Below, in pieces: positions 6,394-7,952 of a stretch of 7,952 nucleotides of DNA. The first letter of the stretch is position 1. Each line of letters begins with the position of its first letter. The DNA comes from an uncultured Clostridia bacterium (GTDB lineage: Bacteria > Bacillota_A > Clostridia > Oscillospirales > Oscillospiraceae): assembly GCA_946405325.1 (NCBI GenBank), contig CAMJGU010000033.1, positions 1 to 7,952 of the forward strand, given 5' to 3'. Below the pieces are notes generated by a model. That model did no database searches, had not been told where the DNA came from, and saw only the letters and a list, made by a program, of their open reading frames with translations. The position numbers were made by a program, and so were the translations under genes.

Positions 6394-6458
6394 TTGCACA
6401 TTTGCTCATGCTAATTATAACAGGAGACGCCGCTGTTTTCAATCCGCTTTTTGTGCAA
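6394..6458 (-). repeat. Short inverted repeat (TTGCACA / TGTGCAA) flanking the hypB promoter
   Basis: On the plus strand TTGCACA at 6394-6400 and TGTGCAA at 6452-6458 are exact reverse complements, seven bases each and 51 bp apart. One arm lies just downstream of the expected transcription start and the other just upstream of the -35 box. This could be a pair of operator half-sites, but seven-base arms at this distance may arise by chance. Confidence 0.25.
6414..6442 (-). promoter_or_regulatory. Sigma-A-type promoter of the hypB operon with extended -10
   Basis: On the minus strand the -35 box is TTGAAA (6442-6437), the spacer is exactly 17 bp and the -10 box is a perfect TATAAT (6419-6414). 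It is preceded by TG at the extended -10 position (TGTTATAAT). Transcription should start near 6407, leaving a leader of about 28 nt before the hypB ATG. It lies directly after the rpiB terminator, so the five downstream genes form an independent unit. Confidence 0.85.
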
Positions 6459-6465
6459 ATCAGTC

Positions 6466-6500
6466 AAAAAAATTTCCCACCCGGGGGGGTGGGAAATTTT
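6466..6500 (-). terminator. Strong rho-independent terminator after rpiB
   Basis: A perfect 14-bp stem (6500-6487 pairing with 6482-6469) closes a four-base loop (CCCC on the minus strand). The minus-strand transcript ends in a run of seven U residues, four of which lie in the stem. It starts 15 bp after the rpiB stop codon. The stem is AT-rich at its base and GC-rich at its tip. The A/T symmetry would allow weak action on the plus strand too, but no plus-strand gene approaches it. Confidence 0.92.
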
Positions 6501-6515
6501 GTTTGCCGAGTTCGG

Positions 6516-6980
6516 TCATTCGCCGCGGGAGGCCAGTGCCTGCGTCTGCTCAATCTCGGTGATGAGCGCGACGCGGTCGGCGTGGCGGCCGCCCTCGAAC
6601 TTGGCGTTCAGCCACTCGTCCACGATCATCTTCGCGGTCTCGTCGCCGATGACGCGCGCACCGAAGGCGATGATGTTCGTGTTGTTGTGCTGCTTGGAGA
6701 GCTTCGCGGTGTAGGGATCGCTGCACACGCAGGCGCGGATGCCCTTGACCTTGTTCGCCGCGAGGCTGATGCCGACGCCGGTGCCGCAGATCAGCACGCC
6801 GCCGTCCACCTCGCCCGCCGCAACCAGCTTCGCAACGCGGTAGCCCGCGATGGGATAGTCGAAGCGCTCGCTGGTGTCCGTGCCGACGTTGACGACCTCG
6901 ATGCCCTTGCCCTTGAGGTAGTCCATGATCGTGTTCTTCATTTCGACCGCCGCGTGGTCGTTGCCGATGGCCAGTTTCAT
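6516..6980 (-). CDS. rpiB: Ribose-5-phosphate isomerase B, 154 aa
   Basis: RpiB interconverts ribose 5-phosphate and ribulose 5-phosphate in the cytosolic non-oxidative pentose phosphate pathway; some relatives act on allose 6-phosphate. The full family pattern is present: GNDHAA near the N-terminus (Asp8, His9), DYP at 41-43, the catalytic-cysteine loop LICGTGVGISLAANK (63-77, Cys65), KLSKQHNNTN with His98, AFGARVIG (105-112) and EGGRHADRV (129-137) with phosphate-binding basic residues. At 154 residues it has the usual length of about 145-155. The ATG at 6980 has AGGAGG eight bases upstream. It has its own promoter and a strong terminator, so it appears to be a single-gene unit functionally separate from the downstream redox operon. 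Confidence 0.95.
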   Translation of the reverse strand: MKLAIGNDHAAVEMKNTIMDYLKGKGIEVVNVGTDTSERFDYPIAGYRVAKLVAAGEVDGGVLICGTGVGISLAANKVKGIRACVCSDPYTAKLSKQHNNTNIIAFGARVIGDETAKMIVDEWLNAKFEGGRHADRVALITEIEQTQALASRGE

Positions 6981-6988
6981 ACCGGGTT

Positions 6989-6994
6989 CCTCCT
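6989..6994 (-). promoter_or_regulatory. Ribosome binding site of rpiB
   Basis: The minus strand reads AGGAGG, eight bases before the rpiB ATG at 6980-6978. Confidence 0.82.
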
Positions 6995-7011
6995 CAAAAA
7001 TAGTTGTCTTT

Positions 7012-7041
7012 ATTGTAGTACGGACAGCGGGGAAAAGTCAA
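7012..7041 (-). promoter_or_regulatory. Probable sigma-A promoter of rpiB
   Basis: On the minus strand TTGACT (7041-7036) and TACAAT (7017-7012) are each one mismatch from consensus and are separated by 18 bp. The -35 box includes the TGA stop of the upstream transporter gene. The predicted start near 7005 gives a leader of about 25 nt. No terminator hairpin is visible after the transporter gene, so some read-through into rpiB is also possible. Confidence 0.65.
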
Positions 7042-7952
7042 TTCTTCGCCGCGTCCTTCTGCTTGATGTAAAGGTAGATGCCGAGGATCACCACCGCGCC
7101 GCCGACGACCTGATTGACGGTCGGCAGCTCCGAGAGCAGGAGCAGCGCCCAGGTGGCGGAGAGCACCGGCTGGAACAGCTTGATGACGGCGACCAGCGTG
7201 GGGCTTAAGTACTTGAACGACCAGTTGAAGATGCTGTGCCCCAGCAGACTGTTGAACACCGCCATCAAAAAGCCCATGAGATAGTTGATCCAGCCGTAGC
7301 CCGTCAGCGAGTAGGGCGAGAACAGCACCATCACCGTCAGCACGATTGCGGACGTGCCGTAGACCAGAAAGGTGTAGACCGTGTTCGATACGCCGGTGCG
7401 CACCCTGGTGCCGACGAGCGAGTAGCCCGCCTGCATCGCCGCCGCCAGAATCCCGCAGAGGTTTCCGAACAGCATCCCGCCGTCGGCGGAAAAGCCGCCG
7501 GGGGTGTACGCCACCAGCAGCGCGCCGAGCAGCGCGACCGCGATGCCCGCCTTGCCCCAGACGCCGTAGCGCTCGCGTCCCGTGAGCGCCATCACCAGCG
7601 CCACGAACAGTACCTCCGTGCCGACGAGCACCTGCGACGCCGTCACCGTCGTGTTGTTCACCGAGAGGAAATACGTCCAGAAGTGGATCGCGAGAAACGT
7701 GCCGCTGAGCAGGCACCAGAGCACGGTCCCTTTCGTCAGCGAGCGCAGCTCCCGCCGCCGCTCCGGACTGCCGAACACCGCGGGGACGAGCAGCAGCGTG
7801 ACAAAGATCTTGCGGTACGCCGCCAGCACCAGCGACGGCGCGTTGCTCCAGCGCACGAAGAGCGACGCGGTGGAGACAAAGAACACCGCCAGCCATACCA
7901 GCGCCAGCGCGCGGCGGCGCTGACTGCGTTCGGGCGCGATTTCGGCGCGTTC
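7038..7952 (-). CDS. EamA/DMT-family transporter, N-terminus cut by window edge
   Basis: A polytopic inner-membrane protein of the drug/metabolite transporter superfamily, expected to have ten helices in two EamA repeats and to export or exchange a small metabolite. The frame is open to the right edge, giving 304 visible residues. The first 22 (ending RRRALALVWLA) precede the first possible GTG start and run smoothly into helix 1, so the true start is probably just outside the window. The first repeat spans about visible residues 15-138, with the typical AAYRKIFVTLLL and the helix-3/4 region HFWTYFLSVNNTTVTASQVL. The second spans about 150-296 and includes HSIFNWSFKYLSPTLVAVIKLFQPVLSA-type residues near 239-266 and a final helix GGAVVILGIYLYIKQK. 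The substrate cannot be predicted. It stands 57 bp upstream of rpiB with no clear functional link. Confidence 0.9.
   Translation of the reverse strand, partial: ERAEIAPERSQRRRALALVWLAVFFVSTASLFVRWSNAPSLVLAAYRKIFVTLLLVPAVFGSPERRRELRSLTKGTVLWCLLSGTFLAIHFWTYFLSVNNTTVTASQVLVGTEVLFVALVMALTGRERYGVWGKAGIAVALLGALLVAYTPGGFSADGGMLFGNLCGILAAAMQAGYSLVGTRVRTGVSNTVYTFLVYGTSAIVLTVMVLFSPYSLTGYGWINYLMGFLMAVFNSLLGHSIFNWSFKYLSPTLVAVIKLFQPVLSATWALLLLSELPTVNQVVGGAVVILGIYLYIKQKDAAKN

Noticed and set aside
6452..6458. Rex (NADH-sensing repressor) binding site near the hypB promoter
   Set aside because: TGTGCAA resembles half of a Rex site, but the matching half is not at the required spacing; the only partner is 51 bp away.
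5657..7208. Plus-strand open frames of 301 and 376 codons crossing hypB, the intergenic region and rpiB
   Set aside because: They run through a terminator and a promoter of the opposite strand and antisense to two well-recognised genes; their composition is shadow-like.
6994..7896. Alternative 300-codon minus-strand frame over the transporter gene
   Set aside because: It is a frame-shifted reading, rich in Arg, Ala and Gly. The frame of 7038-7952 gives a coherent ten-helix EamA protein.
1..7952. CRISPR arrays, tRNA or rRNA genes, insertion sequences
   Set aside because: I saw no regularly spaced repeats, tRNA-like folds, rRNA sequence, transposase motifs or terminal inverted repeats; nearly all the sequence is occupied by the six minus-strand genes and the partial small gene.

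Overview
The window is GC-rich and every gene I can support lies on the minus strand, so it reads from right to left. Strong AGGAGG-type ribosome binding sites, sigma-A-like promoters and the gene families (a 2-hydroxyacyl-CoA dehydratase-family pair, an Fe-S/FAD oxidoreductase, a HypB-type GTPase) point to an obligately anaerobic, GC-rich member of the Clostridia. Something like the gut Oscillospiraceae (Oscillibacter/Lawsonibacter/Dysosmobacter type) fits best. The taxonomic placement is inference; no rRNA gene is present.

Layout in the direction of transcription. (1) 7952-7038: a DMT/EamA-family membrane transporter, cut by the right edge of the window. (2) 6980-6516: ribose-5-phosphate isomerase B (rpiB), with its own likely promoter (7041-7012) and ending in a very strong intrinsic terminator (6500-6466). 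(3) 6442-6414: a near-consensus promoter (TTGAAA, 17 bp, extended TATAAT) that opens a new transcription unit of at least five genes. These are a HypB-like metal-binding GTPase (6379-5711); an 896-residue multi-cluster Fe-S / GltD-like FAD oxidoreductase (5685-2995); two adjacent 2-hydroxyacyl-CoA dehydratase (HGD-D) family proteins of 401 and 521 residues whose genes overlap by 8 bp (2952-1747 and 1754-189); and a small single-span membrane protein cut by the left edge (173-1). The gaps are 25, 42, -8 and 15 bp, with no terminator between genes, so I treat these five as one operon. There is no stretch over 300 bases without a gene.

How the operon may work (inference). The oxidoreductase looks built to take hydride from NAD(P)H through FAD and pass single electrons along several Fe-S clusters. 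The two HGD-D proteins each keep three cysteines at the positions expected for a [4Fe-4S] ligand set, as in dehydratases, benzoyl-CoA reductase subunits and double-cubane proteins. Classical systems of this kind need an ATP-hydrolysing activator of the HgdC/FldI/BadF type, and none is in the window. Instead the operon begins with a HypB-like GTPase that keeps its GTPase-domain metal site, although no hydrogenase is encoded here. The most interesting reading is an uncharacterised low-potential reductase or dehydratase with a dedicated NAD(P)H-linked electron donor and a GTPase that loads metal or gates electron transfer. The substrate cannot be told from the sequence.
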